Below, in pieces: positions 15,392-24,617 of a DNA stretch of 64,000 nt. The notes beneath the pieces were generated by a model. It saw only the letters and a program-made list of their open reading frames with translations. It was not told the origin of the DNA and did no database searches. A program made the position numbers and the translations under genes. Each line of letters opens with the position of its first letter. Position 1 is the first letter of the stretch. The stretch is from Nitratireductor arenosus (GTDB lineage: Bacteria > Pseudomonadota > Alphaproteobacteria > Rhizobiales > Rhizobiaceae), in NCBI RefSeq assembly GCF_009742725.1, contig NZ_WPHG01000004.1, forward strand, positions 1 to 64,000, written 5' to 3'.

Positions 15392-15975
15392 CAGAAGAAC
15401 ACCCGCCGATATGGGGTAATCAGCCGGTCGACCGACATTGGAACGCTCTGTACGCCCTTTTCCTCTGCCGCTTCCCGGTTTTCATACCAATGCGCGGCAA
15501 GCTGCATGATCGCGACCTTGATGGGAGCCGGCACGTCCGTCGCATTGGCCCCGAAGCCTGCCGTGAAGGTGACACGCACCGCATCGGATCGGTCAGTATC
15601 GAGGGCTGGTGAAGTGAATGCCTGGCGGTAGCGAACCAGTGAGCCTGTCGCGATCTCGACCAGTTCATAATGGGAGCTCGGCAAGGTCTGGTCCGCGCCA
15701 TCGGCGTCGGTATACGCAACAGCCACAGCCGAGACATCGCCGAAGGGAAGTACAATCTGGCAGGCCGGCCAGCACGGCAAATCGATGCGCCAGTCCTGAT
15801 TGATGATGGCCCGCCCGAGTATCCCCGTCCTGCCGTCCAGATGGCCGACCGCGGCAGCGAGGTACGATTGCAGGATTTCGTCATCATCGACAAAATCCAC
15901 GCGCGCCGCCGCTTTGAACTCGGCAAGCGACACCGGATCGCTGGAAGGTGCGGAGACGCGGACAGGCTTCATCAT
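15391..15975 (-). CDS. Head-tail connector (HK97 gp6-like)
   Basis: A protein of about 194 residues. SLAEFKAAARVDFVDDDEIL with following helices (LQSYLAAAVGHLDGRTG), and the C-terminal KVAIMQLAAHWYENREA are hallmarks of the gp6-like family. These form the ring below the portal. Two adjacent ATGs (15975 and 15972) are possible starts; neither has a strong SD. Confidence 0.82.
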   Translation of the reverse strand: MMKPVRVSAPSSDPVSLAEFKAAARVDFVDDDEILQSYLAAAVGHLDGRTGILGRAIINQDWRIDLPCWPACQIVLPFGDVSAVAVAYTDADGADQTLPSSHYELVEIATGSLVRYRQAFTSPALDTDRSDAVRVTFTAGFGANATDVPAPIKVAIMQLAAHWYENREAAEEKGVQSVPMSVDRLITPYRRVFF

Positions 15976-15979
15976 GGGA

Positions 15980-16345
15980 TCAGACCGTGACGAAATGGAA
16001 AGTGCCGGCCTTGGACGCGCCGCCATTCGCGATGACGATCTTGATCCGGCCAGCCACTGCAATCATGTCGTTGACCGCAACGCCGCCAGATGCATAGAGC
16101 GCGGCGACACCTGCCGTAGAATGCGTGGCCTGACGCGGCGCGACGGTTGCCGATGCGTTGACGTCGTTTTGGGTCCACAACGTCTCGCCGGTATCCTCAA
16201 GCGTGATCGCGAAATCAACGCCATCGGCGAAGTCGGTTTTGACGTAACGGATCCGCGACAGAAGCCCGTTGACCTGATCGGAATAGGCCGTAGCGCTCCC
16301 ATCCGACGCGGTGGCGACCGCCACCGAATATCGCTGGACGTGCAT
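15980..16345 (-). CDS. Unknown virion-type protein (121 aa)
   Basis: A strand-rich 121-residue protein (VQRYSVAVATASDGSATAYS, ARRIKIVIANGG-like end) between the gp6-like connector and a small Gly/Thr-rich protein. It is probably structural and might be a head decoration or stabilising protein. No family recognised. Confidence 0.6.
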   Translation of the reverse strand: MHVQRYSVAVATASDGSATAYSDQVNGLLSRIRYVKTDFADGVDFAITLEDTGETLWTQNDVNASATVAPRQATHSTAGVAALYASGGVAVNDMIAVAGRIKIVIANGGASKAGTFHFVTV

Positions 16346-16348
16346 GGC

Positions 16349-16582
16349 CTAACTCGACGCCACGATGCCGGCGTTGCGCAGCGCGGCAAGGATGCTGTTG
16401 ACGGCCGTCTCAATGGCGTCGTCGTCGTTCGCGTAGGTGCCGGTCACCGTGATATCGGAGATGGCCGTGGCTTGCGTCCCGTTCGCGGGGGTAATGGTGC
16501 CCGCCACACGAATCTTGGAGCCGGCCGGCGCGACCAGATCGCCCGTGTTCTGCTCGAAATAAACACCGCCTTGCTGAGACAT
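16349..16582 (-). CDS. Unknown small virion-type protein (77 aa)
   Basis: A 77-residue protein rich in Gly, Ala and Thr (FEQNTGDLVAPAGSKIRVAG) with a C-terminal helix (IETAVNSILAALRNAGIVAS). It lies in the head module with SD AGGAGA. Possibly a head decoration or fibre component. No family recognised. Confidence 0.58.
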   Translation of the reverse strand: MSQQGGVYFEQNTGDLVAPAGSKIRVAGTITPANGTQATAISDITVTGTYANDDDAIETAVNSILAALRNAGIVASS

Positions 16583-16634
16583 GGTGCTCTCCTGTCAGAT
16601 TGAGGAAGGTGAGGACGGGCCGAAGCCCGCCCCA

Positions 16635-17069
16635 TCAGTTCGACACGTAGGCCGTATCGCTGATCGTGGCGCCCTGCGTCACCGGAGTGCGGTAGGGCTT
16701 GAGGATGGCAATGACCTCGCCATAGGCGATGTTGGCCGCAGAAGACTTGCGGGTGGCCTGCACATACCGCTTGGCCGGCCGGCGAAGCTCAGCCACGAGG
16801 CCAGTACCGTTCAGGTCATCGTTGGTTGCGGAAGTCGCCGTAGCTGCCGCCCCGGTCACCGCCGTCATGTCGTCGTCGGAATCGGCGTCCGACTGCTGGA
16901 TTTCGAGCGTGGCGACGCCGGTGGCAACGCTGTCCGTGATGGTGGTGTAGAACGTCACGGACTCGTAGCCCGTCATGTCGATGCGGATCGAGTTGCTGTC
17001 GATGGACGAACCGGCCGAAACCGCCGCGCCCATGTACCGAAATTCGAGATTGTCAGAAAGACCGCGCAT
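16635..17069 (-). CDS. Unknown virion-type protein (144 aa)
   Basis: A 144-residue strand-rich protein (SVTFYTTITDSVATGVATLE, PAKRYVQATRKSSAANIAYG) directly downstream of the major capsid gene, in the place often held by a decoration protein. No family recognised by eye. Confidence 0.62.
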   Translation of the reverse strand: MRGLSDNLEFRYMGAAVSAGSSIDSNSIRIDMTGYESVTFYTTITDSVATGVATLEIQQSDADSDDDMTAVTGAAATATSATNDDLNGTGLVAELRRPAKRYVQATRKSSAANIAYGEVIAILKPYRTPVTQGATISDTAYVSN

Positions 17070-17127
17070 GGCCCTTTTCCTTTCGTGAATGGGGATGAGG
17101 CGGCGGCCAAAACCGCCGCCGTTTCGC

Positions 17128-18393
17128 TTAGCTCGCCGCGATCTTCATGAGCTTGATGCTCTCGAAATTCGCCACGCCGCCGCCCACGCGCTTGGTGGTA
17201 TAGAAATGCACGTAGGGCTTGTTGGTGAACGGGTCGCGAAGGACACGGATGCCCTGCCGATCCACGATCAGGTAGGAGCGGCGGAAGTCGGCGAACGCGA
17301 TGGGGAACGCGTCCGTGTTGACATCCGGCATGTTGTCGTCGGTCGAGACCGGATAGCCGAAGATCGACGCCGGCTGGCCGACGCTCATTCCCGGCTGCCA
17401 CAGATACTGACCCTGCCCGTCCTTCCATTTGCGAATGGTCGCCACGGTCAGGTCGTTCATGAGCCATCGCGCGTTCTGGCGATAGCCAGCCCGCAGGGCA
17501 TGAACCATGTCGATCAGCTTGTCGGCCGGGTTCGACGAGGCGAAGGCGGAAGCGGCGCCCGACGCGATGTAGCCGATCTTGCCCCAGGCATAGGAAGCGT
17601 TGGCCACCTTGTCATAGGACAGGATGCCGCGAGGCTTCAGGATGCCGTTGCCCGAGACGAACGCCGCGCCTTCCTGATCGGCGAACTCCATCTGGACCTC
17701 GCTCGCCAGCCATCCGCCGATATCGATGGTGGCGTCATCGAGCACCGTCTGGGTAGCCGCAGGATTGGCGTAGATTTCGAATACCGGGAACTCAAGCGCC
17801 GAAAGCGTCGGGCCGGTGGTTTCGGGACGCGACTGCTCCTCGCCGACCCAGCCGGACGACGCGCCCTGCATATTGATCAGCTTTTTGTACATCTGCGCCG
17901 AAATCGTGATCGACGTGGACAGGGACCGGAGCGTGGAGACAGTGCGAAGAAGCTCGTTGATGCCCTGCTCGGTCTGGTCCGGGACCACGTAACCGCCATC
18001 CTCGTCATGGCTGGATCGCAGCGCCGCCTTGACCTCCAGATCGCGCAGGCCGGCTTCGGCGCCCTTGCGGAAAAACTGGTTGAACGCCTTGGCGTGCTCG
18101 GCGCGGGCCGGGTCATGATCGCCCTGCGACCCGCCGACCTTCACGGCGGCAAGTGCCGCGTTGACCTCATCCAGCGACTTCTGGAGATTGGTGATTTCCG
18201 CATTGATGCGGTCCACCTTCTCGGTCTGCACTACATCGGCGAACTTCGCCTCGATCCCCTTCAGCTCAGTTTCCCGCTCGGCCTTGAAGTCCTCGAAAGT
18301 CTTCTGCAGCTCGGCGAGAATTTTGGCGGCGTTGCCGGAATCCGCGCGCACGCCGACCAGCCCGCGGGCGCGGGTGTTGAGTGCCATGGTCAT
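17128..18393 (-). CDS. Major capsid protein (HK97 fold)
   Basis: A 421-residue protein. The first 105 residues are helical and charged (ILAELQKTFEDFKAERETEL), matching the scaffolding delta domain removed in HK97. The HK97-fold core follows (GGYVVPDQTEQGINELLRTV, FASSNPADKLIDMVHALRAG, WLMNDLTVATIRKWKDGQGQ). The ClpP-type protease is encoded just upstream, consistent with maturation cleavage near residues 100-120. SD AGGAGA precedes the first ATG. Confidence 0.93.
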   Translation of the reverse strand: MTMALNTRARGLVGVRADSGNAAKILAELQKTFEDFKAERETELKGIEAKFADVVQTEKVDRINAEITNLQKSLDEVNAALAAVKVGGSQGDHDPARAEHAKAFNQFFRKGAEAGLRDLEVKAALRSSHDEDGGYVVPDQTEQGINELLRTVSTLRSLSTSITISAQMYKKLINMQGASSGWVGEEQSRPETTGPTLSALEFPVFEIYANPAATQTVLDDATIDIGGWLASEVQMEFADQEGAAFVSGNGILKPRGILSYDKVANASYAWGKIGYIASGAASAFASSNPADKLIDMVHALRAGYRQNARWLMNDLTVATIRKWKDGQGQYLWQPGMSVGQPASIFGYPVSTDDNMPDVNTDAFPIAFADFRRSYLIVDRQGIRVLRDPFTNKPYVHFYTTKRVGGGVANFESIKLMKIAAS

Positions 18394-18406
18394 GGCTTTC
18401 TCCTGT

Positions 18407-19264
18407 TCAGGTTTTGATGGTTTCGATCAGCCGCTGGATCGCGGCTATGTCTACGCCTGCATCACGCGCGGCGGGGTTGCGGCTTGCATCACGCGGGGCC
18501 GCACTGGTGACGCCCATCTCCGAAAGCATTTCGGAACGGACCTCACGAGAAAATCCGGCTCTTGCCAGAGCCGCTTCGGTCTGTCGCCGGGCCATAAGCG
18601 CCCGGTCCATGTTCTTCGCGTCGCCCGAGGGCGGTTCAATGCCCTCGTCCAGAACATCGGCGAACCCGCGATCGATGGCTTCGGTCGGCCCCATGAACGT
18701 TTCCGCGTCCATCAGGGCCTCGATACCCTTGCGATTCATGCCGGTGCGGGCCTCGTAGATATCGACAATCGCACTGTCGAAGCCGTCGAACATCGCCGCG
18801 ACTTCGCGCATTTCATGCTTGTTGCCGATCACCATGCCCCACGCGTTGTGGACCATCATGAACGTGCCGAGCCCCATCTTGATCTCATCACCGGCCATGG
18901 CAATGATCGACGCGGCGGAAGCGGCCCAGCCCATGACCTTCACGGTCACTTTTGCCGGATGCTCTCGCAGAAGGTTGTAGATGGCGATGCCTTCGAACAT
19001 GTCGCCGCCCGGCGAATTGAGCTTCACGACGACATCGTTCTTGCCGATCTTCTGAAGCGCGGCGCGGATTCGGTTCGCGGTCACACCTCCACCGGTCCAG
19101 AAATCCTCGCCGATGAAATCGTACATCGAGATTGTGTTTTCCTCGCCATCGTCGGCGGCAAACGGGGTTTCGGCCCACCTCGCCAGCACGTCCGAAGGCG
19201 CGTCGAACTGGAAATTCTTCGGCCTCTGGAATGTCTTGGCCTCAGGAAGGTTACGCAGGCTCAT
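18407..19264 (-). CDS. Prohead protease, ClpP-like serine peptidase (S14/S49 type)
   Basis: A 285-residue protein with the ClpP fold: NSPGGDMFEGIAIYNLLREH, the nucleophile region GWAASAASIIAMAGDEI and the His region MVHNAWGMVIGNKHEM. Such proteases act as HK97-type prohead proteases. AAGGAG precedes the ATG at 19264 by six bases, and the start overlaps the portal gene by 14 bases. A C-terminal helical tail past residue 215 may bind the scaffold. Confidence 0.88.
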   Translation of the reverse strand: MSLRNLPEAKTFQRPKNFQFDAPSDVLARWAETPFAADDGEENTISMYDFIGEDFWTGGGVTANRIRAALQKIGKNDVVVKLNSPGGDMFEGIAIYNLLREHPAKVTVKVMGWAASAASIIAMAGDEIKMGLGTFMMVHNAWGMVIGNKHEMREVAAMFDGFDSAIVDIYEARTGMNRKGIEALMDAETFMGPTEAIDRGFADVLDEGIEPPSGDAKNMDRALMARRQTEAALARAGFSREVRSEMLSEMGVTSAAPRDASRNPAARDAGVDIAAIQRLIETIKT

Positions 19265-20510
19265 CGCCATCTCCTTTGTCGGCGTCCTTGCCGCCTGCCG
19301 TGTTCGGCGGGTCGTAGTAGATATCCCCGCCCTCTCGCGGGTTTTCATCCTCAAGGGCGCGGACCTCGTTCGGGCTGTACACGCCCCATTGGAGCATCGA
19401 GACGTAGAAGCCCTGCCGGGCTTTCATGTCGGCGCGCACCAGAGCGTTCCGGTTAAACCGCGCGTAAATGTCCGGCTCGTCGACCAGATCGCGGTTGATC
19501 GTCTCTTCCCAGATCGTCAGATCGTCTTCGGCGCTGAAGGTCACAAAGCCTTGCGTTTGCGCCTCGATACCCGTCCCCCAGCTCGTCGACTTTTCGGTAT
19601 CGCCGATCATGTGAGGCGGAACGCCGAAGAACATCGCGATGTCGGTGCGCGAGAATTTGCGGCTCTCGATCCACTGCGCGTCTTCGGCCGTCATGGAAAG
19701 GTTGGCCGGTGCCATGCCCTCCTCAAGGATCAGTGCTTTGCCGTCGCTCTCCCCACCGGCCCGGTATTCGTCGAGGCTCGCCTTGAGGAACTTCAGCCCT
19801 TCCGGCCCGAGCTTGCCTGGATGCGAAAGCGCCATCGACGGGCGCGCCCCGTTCCTGAATACCGCTGCACCGTGATTTTCCATGGCAAGGGAAAGGCCGA
19901 TGGTCTCCCGCGCATAGGCGATCACCGAAACGCCGGTCACGCCATTGAGCGTCAGCCCCACGAGATGGAACACCTCGTCCTGTGCCAGTTCGATCTTCTG
20001 CCGATCCTTCCTCGTGTAGGTGTACCTGATCGACAGATCGTCCCTCTGCTCAACCGTCACGTGGTCCGGGTGGAGCGGGATCAGTTCCTTCACGACGCCA
20101 CGCGACCGCACGATCATGGCGTAGGCATTTCCGCGAAGCAGAAGATGGGCTTCCATCATCCGCTTGAACTGCGCCGGGGTCTGCCAACGGTTCGGCCGGC
20201 GCCGGAAAATCTCCCACAACGGATTGCCGGACGCGTCTTCTCGCGTCCTGTCGTCGACCCTGCGCTTGATGTGGAGCGGCAGATTGGCGACGACACCGGA
20301 CCTGATGCGGACGCATGCATAGACGGCCGCGACACGCATGGCTCGGTTCGGCGTAACCGGAACGCCAGAGCCCGACACTTCCCCCGCCAGCATAGCGGCT
20401 GCCAGCTCGTCAGGCGTATTGATGACAACGCCGCCGCCCTTGCTCTGGTAGGACGCGCGCGGCTGACTGGCCGAGGACGACGCCCCGAACCATCGGTTCC
20501 AAAATGCCAT
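19251..20510 (-). CDS. Portal protein (HK97 type)
   Basis: A 419-residue protein beginning MAFWNRWFGA. HK97-portal signatures include NRAMRVAAVYACVRIRSGVV, LPLHIKRR, LLLRGNAYAMIVRSRGVV and FGVPPHMIGDTEKSTSWGTG. It forms the dodecameric DNA channel at one capsid vertex. The start at 20510 follows AGGAAG. It sits between the terminase and protease genes in the canonical order. Confidence 0.93.
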   Translation of the reverse strand: MAFWNRWFGASSSASQPRASYQSKGGGVVINTPDELAAAMLAGEVSGSGVPVTPNRAMRVAAVYACVRIRSGVVANLPLHIKRRVDDRTREDASGNPLWEIFRRRPNRWQTPAQFKRMMEAHLLLRGNAYAMIVRSRGVVKELIPLHPDHVTVEQRDDLSIRYTYTRKDRQKIELAQDEVFHLVGLTLNGVTGVSVIAYARETIGLSLAMENHGAAVFRNGARPSMALSHPGKLGPEGLKFLKASLDEYRAGGESDGKALILEEGMAPANLSMTAEDAQWIESRKFSRTDIAMFFGVPPHMIGDTEKSTSWGTGIEAQTQGFVTFSAEDDLTIWEETINRDLVDEPDIYARFNRNALVRADMKARQGFYVSMLQWGVYSPNEVRALEDENPREGGDIYYDPPNTAGGKDADKGDGDEPA

Positions 20511-20518
20511 ATCGCTTC

Positions 20519-22300
20519 CTAAAGGACGAGGACGCCGCGTTCGCTGTAGACGGACGGGCCTCGGGACTCCATTTCGCTCGTGGCCGATCCGACCGCCATT
20601 GCGATAGTCACCATGCCGTCTATCCGCCCTCGCGACTGCTTCTTGTCGAACCACTTGTTCTTCTGCGCGTCGTGGTTGAGAAACGTATTAGCGGCGCAGA
20701 TCGTCGTCATACGGTTGCGCTCGATCGTCAACGTGCCCTTCAAGATGTGATCTTCAAGATGCCGGATCGACACCGGCATGCAGAGCATCTTGTCTTCGAA
20801 GACCACCTTGCCGCCCTGACCGTGACGGATGATCTTGAGACCCTGACCTTCCGGCTCGTCATCGCCCTCGAACAGCCAGACCGCGAAACCGATATCGTCG
20901 CACGCCCGGATGAAGTCCTGGATGAACGCGGAATCCACGACCAATTGAACAACATCATGGCTGGCGCAAAGCTGCTTCACCCGATCCGCGACGAACGTGA
21001 AATCAATCGTCGTGCTCGGGGTGATTTCCAACTGTCCAGCTTCCGCGATCTCGCGGTAGTTCACCTTGTCCGCGACGGCCCGTTCCGCCAATCCGTACTG
21101 GCAGGTCCAGTACCAGGTTTTCACCGCAAGGCTTTCGCCTTCCCAGCAACCCGACAGCGCGGTCAGATCGTTCTTTTGCGACAGGTCGAGTGACAGATGC
21201 AGGCGCCGGCCGCGCATCTCGTTTTCGTCGACGGCGCCTTGTGTGCTTTCCCATGCGTCTTCCGAAATCCAGAACCCGGCCGTTCCGACAGGGATACCGA
21301 AATAGAGACGCTTCGTCGTCAGCGCGGTCGAAAGCATCTGCTTCGAGGTCTCTACCTCCTTGCGGACATTCTCAATCGGATACGTGATGCCGAGCGCCGG
21401 GAGCGACTTCACCCAGCACGATTCATCGTTGAAAGGATCGTCGGTCTTGTCCGTCCGCGCGATGTAGGCGAACGCCCCGTCGTCGGTATATTCGCCCTTT
21501 AGAACCTTCTGAAAATATTCGCTGTACTCGGTGCCCACGATCTGATCGATGGACGGCGTATTCGTTCCAAGCACCATCATCGGATCGCCGCTCATTTTCG
21601 CAATGGCGGCGCGCCAAATCTGAATGCCCTTCGTGGTCTTCATCTCGTGAACTTCATCACCGAGCACCAGCGTCGGCTTCGGACCCGATATCGCGTCGGA
21701 GTTCGCTACCGGCTCGAATTTCGATGACGATGCCGGGTGCTCGATCTTCCATGCGTTGTCGCCAACGCCGCGAATGATCACCCGGCCAGAACTTTCCAGC
21801 GTCTCGCCGCCCTTGCCTGGGATCGCAGCCCGGCACATCGCAACTGCGTCCCGGAACATGACCTTGGCCGTGTCCCGGTTTTCCCCGATGCAATAAACCT
21901 CAGCGCGAGACTTCTTCCGGCCAACCGTTTCGTATATGCCGAGCCCGGCCATTAAAGGCGATTTGGCCTGCCCTTTGCCCGTTTCCATCCACACGAAACG
22001 GAAGCGCCGAAGCCCGTTCTTGTCTCGCCATCCGTAGATAGACCCGACCACGAATACGTGCCACGGCAGGAGGTGGAACGGCTGGTCTTCCTTCGCCCCT
22101 TCCGTAATCGTCAGGACAGCCGGGAAGAAATCAATCGCTCGCTCTGCCTGCTCGACATCCCATTTCAGACCGCGCTTTTGGCCGTACTTGATATCTGAAA
22201 GGTGACGACGCGCAGCGAGCCTGACGAACTCCCCAGCAACGATTTTTCCCGCCACGACATCCTGCGCATAGCCCGTCGTGCGGTCAGTCGAGATAGTCAT
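20519..22300 (-). CDS. terL: Terminase large subunit
   Basis: A 593-residue packaging motor protein. The ATPase part has a variant P-loop (METGKGQAKSPL) and Walker B with catalytic Glu (LVLGDEVHE). The nuclease part contains acidic residues in LSLDLSQKNDLTAL and LVVDSAFIQDF. The order after terS and before the portal gene is standard. The P-loop departs from the usual GxxxxGK(S/T) but is typical of Terminase_1-type proteins. Start overlaps the end of terS by 17 bases. Confidence 0.93.
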   Translation of the reverse strand: MTISTDRTTGYAQDVVAGKIVAGEFVRLAARRHLSDIKYGQKRGLKWDVEQAERAIDFFPAVLTITEGAKEDQPFHLLPWHVFVVGSIYGWRDKNGLRRFRFVWMETGKGQAKSPLMAGLGIYETVGRKKSRAEVYCIGENRDTAKVMFRDAVAMCRAAIPGKGGETLESSGRVIIRGVGDNAWKIEHPASSSKFEPVANSDAISGPKPTLVLGDEVHEMKTTKGIQIWRAAIAKMSGDPMMVLGTNTPSIDQIVGTEYSEYFQKVLKGEYTDDGAFAYIARTDKTDDPFNDESCWVKSLPALGITYPIENVRKEVETSKQMLSTALTTKRLYFGIPVGTAGFWISEDAWESTQGAVDENEMRGRRLHLSLDLSQKNDLTALSGCWEGESLAVKTWYWTCQYGLAERAVADKVNYREIAEAGQLEITPSTTIDFTFVADRVKQLCASHDVVQLVVDSAFIQDFIRACDDIGFAVWLFEGDDEPEGQGLKIIRHGQGGKVVFEDKMLCMPVSIRHLEDHILKGTLTIERNRMTTICAANTFLNHDAQKNKWFDKKQSRGRIDGMVTIAMAVGSATSEMESRGPSVYSERGVLVL

Positions 22301-22670
22301 CTGCTTTCGTTGGATTTGCCGGCGCAGGCTTTTCCGACACGTCGCTATGCCTCAGATCGAGCCGAAGCTGGTCCTCGAATTTCGCCATCCGGTCATTGAG
22401 TTTTTCACAAGCAGACCAGTTGAAGTTGAAAACGTCTCCGCCGTTCGGTCCGGTCTTCACCGGCCCCTCCGATGCAGCGATAGGGTAGAGCACGGCATAT
22501 TCCGCACACGCTCGGGCATATCGATCCGCGATCTTCAGGCGCGTCTCGGTTATCAGCCCCTTTTCATCAAGCTCGCCGACAACCTCGTGCCAGACCGCTT
22601 TGGCCTCCGCCTCTTTCTCCGCATCGCCTCTGAAAATGTCCGCGTATCGCGGTTGACGGGGCTTGTTCAT
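22284..22670 (-). CDS. terS: Terminase small subunit (P27-like)
   Basis: A 128-residue helical protein that should recognise phage DNA for packaging. The RLKIADRYARACAEYAVLYP region and the C-terminal linker-like tail match the P27 small-terminase family. It lies directly upstream of terL with an overlap. The upstream gap (22671-22784) is a candidate packaging site. Confidence 0.8.
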   Translation of the reverse strand: MNKPRQPRYADIFRGDAEKEAEAKAVWHEVVGELDEKGLITETRLKIADRYARACAEYAVLYPIAASEGPVKTGPNGGDVFNFNWSACEKLNDRMAKFEDQLRLDLRHSDVSEKPAPANPTKADDYLD

Positions 22671-22784
22671 GTTATGTTATAACACCCGTACCCTAGTTCG
22701 AAACTGCTCTCAGTGAATTTGGAGTGGGGGCGCGGGTCTATTCCGGAAAGGCCCCAGACTTTCAGATACCCCCCCTTGGCGGCT
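22671..22784. promoter_or_regulatory. Intergenic segment before terS; candidate packaging site
   Basis: This 114-bp gap is one of the few breaks in the tightly packed leftward unit. It contains the perfect palindrome GTTATAAC (22676-22683) just upstream of the terS ATG, and a G-rich then C-rich stretch (about 22726-22778). In HK97-like phages the cos site lies between the HNH gene and terS, which is where this gap is. No cohesive-end sequence can be proven by eye. Confidence 0.35.
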
Positions 22785-22982
22785 CTAGCGCTCACCAAGA
22801 CGGACGAACCCTATCGGCTGTCGGTCGACCGTGCGGAATACCTTCCTGCCGTCGTGGCCCAGAAGTCCTGTATCGACCGGCTTTTGCTCATCTTCGTGAA
22901 CCGTGCGAGCAAGGCTGTCACTGCCGTTGTGCCATTCCCAGTACAATTCCGAGTTGGCCGGCATCGAAACGTAGCGAGGCAT
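22785..22982 (-). CDS. Small phage protein next to HNH gene
   Basis: A 65-residue protein (MPRYVSMPANSELYWEWHNG...) whose ATG overlaps the HNH stop (TAATG). It is charged, with no membrane span. It may assist the HNH/terminase step by position, but no domain is recognised. Confidence 0.6.
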   Translation of the reverse strand: MPRYVSMPANSELYWEWHNGSDSLARTVHEDEQKPVDTGLLGHDGRKVFRTVDRQPIGFVRLGER

Positions 22983-23401
22983 TAGGCGCTCCTATTCCAC
23001 GGATGGTTCGGGCTTGTGGGGCGACCATCGGCATCGTGGCCAGCCACGACATAGTTCAGCTTCTCAGCCTTAATCCGGCTCGGATCGTTGTGCCGTGCCT
23101 CAATGCTCGCGCATGGGCCGTCGTGACAGCCCTTGCATACAGACCAGAGATTGGATTGATCGAAGAACAGGCTTGGCGAGAGATAGGCCGGCTCCAGATG
23201 GTCGACCACAGCCGAGCGGGGCGATTGTCTGCCCTCCGACAAGAGCACGCCGCACATCCTGCACGTGAACAGGTCGCGCACCAGCACCTCGCGCCGGAGC
23301 GCTATCCAGCGTGCGGTCTTGTATTTGTGGGTGTGGGGATGGTTGGTCTGCTTGAATTTCGGCAATAGGAATCCAGGCGCGGATTGGTGAGACATCCGCA
23401 T
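22982..23401 (-). CDS. HNH endonuclease of the packaging module
   Basis: A 139-residue nuclease. The zinc-binding CRMCGVLL and CKGCHDG pairs flank the catalytic VVDHLEP segment and the NLWSVC asparagine, the HNH layout. In HK97 and many cos phages an HNH protein beside terS is needed for terminase cleavage of concatemers, so it likely works with terS/terL. Confidence 0.85.
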   Translation of the reverse strand: MRMSHQSAPGFLLPKFKQTNHPHTHKYKTARWIALRREVLVRDLFTCRMCGVLLSEGRQSPRSAVVDHLEPAYLSPSLFFDQSNLWSVCKGCHDGPCASIEARHNDPSRIKAEKLNYVVAGHDADGRPTSPNHPWNRSA

Positions 23402-23477
23402 GCGCTCGGCGAGTATTCCCGTTTCTGACGCTAAGGTCCGCCCGACAGCCGCAAATCACCTTGCCGAGAATATAAAC

Positions 23478-24041
23478 CTACCCTTGCTTGAGCGCAACAA
23501 TCTCTGCCGGCTTCACCCACGGAGAGCCGAGCGGGCCAAGGTCGATCTGAATGCGGTCCTCGCCATTGGTGCGAACCACAGTGGCCGAAACCCCGTGAAG
23601 GATATTCTCCAGCTTATTGACCAATACCGTCGCCCCGGACGGGAATTGCCGGTCGAGCGATACGGCCCTGTGCTTTGAGGCGGCGCGTGTGTCGTCAAAC
23701 TGCATGTCGACTTCGGCGAGATAGATGGCCTCAACGTCTTTGGCGTCCACGGCGATTGGATGGTCCGCCTCGTCGCCAAGCAGGCGCTCTACTCCATTAC
23801 ATGCACGGACGAACCCAAAATGCTGGGCTGCGGGCGGCAAACCGACAAATAGATAGCGCAGGAGAAGGGGCCGCTCGATCAGTCGGTATGTGTTGGACCT
23901 CTTGTTCCATCTTTCGATGCGCTGCCGGGGCAGATAGACCGCAAAACCGGATTTACGCAGGTTGTCGGCCGCGATCTGCTCGCCCTTGATAGCTGTTCGG
24001 ACAGCATACCAGACCATCGTCAGGTCAATCACAGCCTTCAC
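23478..24041 (-). CDS. NusG/RfaH-like transcription elongation factor
   Basis: A 187-residue protein. The N-terminal NGN domain is clear (MVWYAVRTAIKGEQIAADNL, GFAVYLPRQRIERW, LLLRYLFVGLP). A KOW-like part follows (FPSGATVLVNKLENILHGVS). Such factors bind RNA polymerase and promote processive elongation. Lying at the end of the early genes just before the packaging and structural genes, it could act as the late-gene antiterminator, taking the place of lambda Q. This role is inferred. Confidence 0.8.
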   Translation of the reverse strand: MKAVIDLTMVWYAVRTAIKGEQIAADNLRKSGFAVYLPRQRIERWNKRSNTYRLIERPLLLRYLFVGLPPAAQHFGFVRACNGVERLLGDEADHPIAVDAKDVEAIYLAEVDMQFDDTRAASKHRAVSLDRQFPSGATVLVNKLENILHGVSATVVRTNGEDRIQIDLGPLGSPWVKPAEIVALKQG

Positions 24042-24068
24042 GTCTGGTCCTTCCCGATCCGGGTTTCG

Positions 24069-24617
24069 TCAAGCATCGCCACCTACCGGGCGCCCAGTGC
24101 GCTTGTCGTCGCTCGCGTTCGGAATACTCGCCAAGACCTCCGGCGTCATGCCGTACCGGGCTCGGATAGAGGCGCGCGCCACCTCCTGCTCTTCGATCTT
24201 CGATTGATCGTATCGGGCGATGAAACGCTGGTACGCCGACCTGACCTTGGCGCGGGCATCGGATGTCTTGGCCTCGTGAGAGGCGTCAAGATCGGCATTG
24301 AGACGCGTCTGGTCCGATCTCCTTTGCGCCCGGCGCGCCTCCTGCCGGTACCAATCCATGGCCTTGTCGCATTGACCGCGAAGCTCGGGCGGGCTTGGGA
24401 AGAACGGATGCCCCAGCGCGTTTTTCAGGATCGCCTCCACCGCCTTGACCAGCCCGTGCCGCGTCACGCCGTCCAGCGCCATGTGATAGGCCGCCTTATC
24501 CAAGCTTCCCGAGGATGTCGCCCGAGACGGCAAAGACCCGAGCGCCGCCAGAGCCTGCGTCTTGTCGGCTTCCGTCGCCGGCTTCCAGATATCCTGTCGG
24601 TTTGTCGGTAGTGTCAT
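24069..24617 (-). CDS. Putative replication accessory protein (helicase-loader position)
   Basis: A 182-residue helical protein. The segment ALDGVTRHGLVKAVEAILKN followed by HPFFPSPPELRGQCDKAM is the pattern seen in phage helicase-loader-like proteins. The C-terminal half is a charged helix. It overlaps the replication initiator-like gene by 122 bases, as O and P neighbours do in lambdoid phages. Assignment is by pattern and position. Confidence 0.5.
   Translation of the reverse strand: MTLPTNRQDIWKPATEADKTQALAALGSLPSRATSSGSLDKAAYHMALDGVTRHGLVKAVEAILKNALGHPFFPSPPELRGQCDKAMDWYRQEARRAQRRSDQTRLNADLDASHEAKTSDARAKVRSAYQRFIARYDQSKIEEQEVARASIRARYGMTPEVLASIPNASDDKRTGRPVGGDA

Noticed and set aside
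17089-18417. Plus-strand open frame of about 440 codons opposite the capsid gene
   Set aside because: Exact antisense of the HK97-type capsid gene; sequence has no protein-like pattern.
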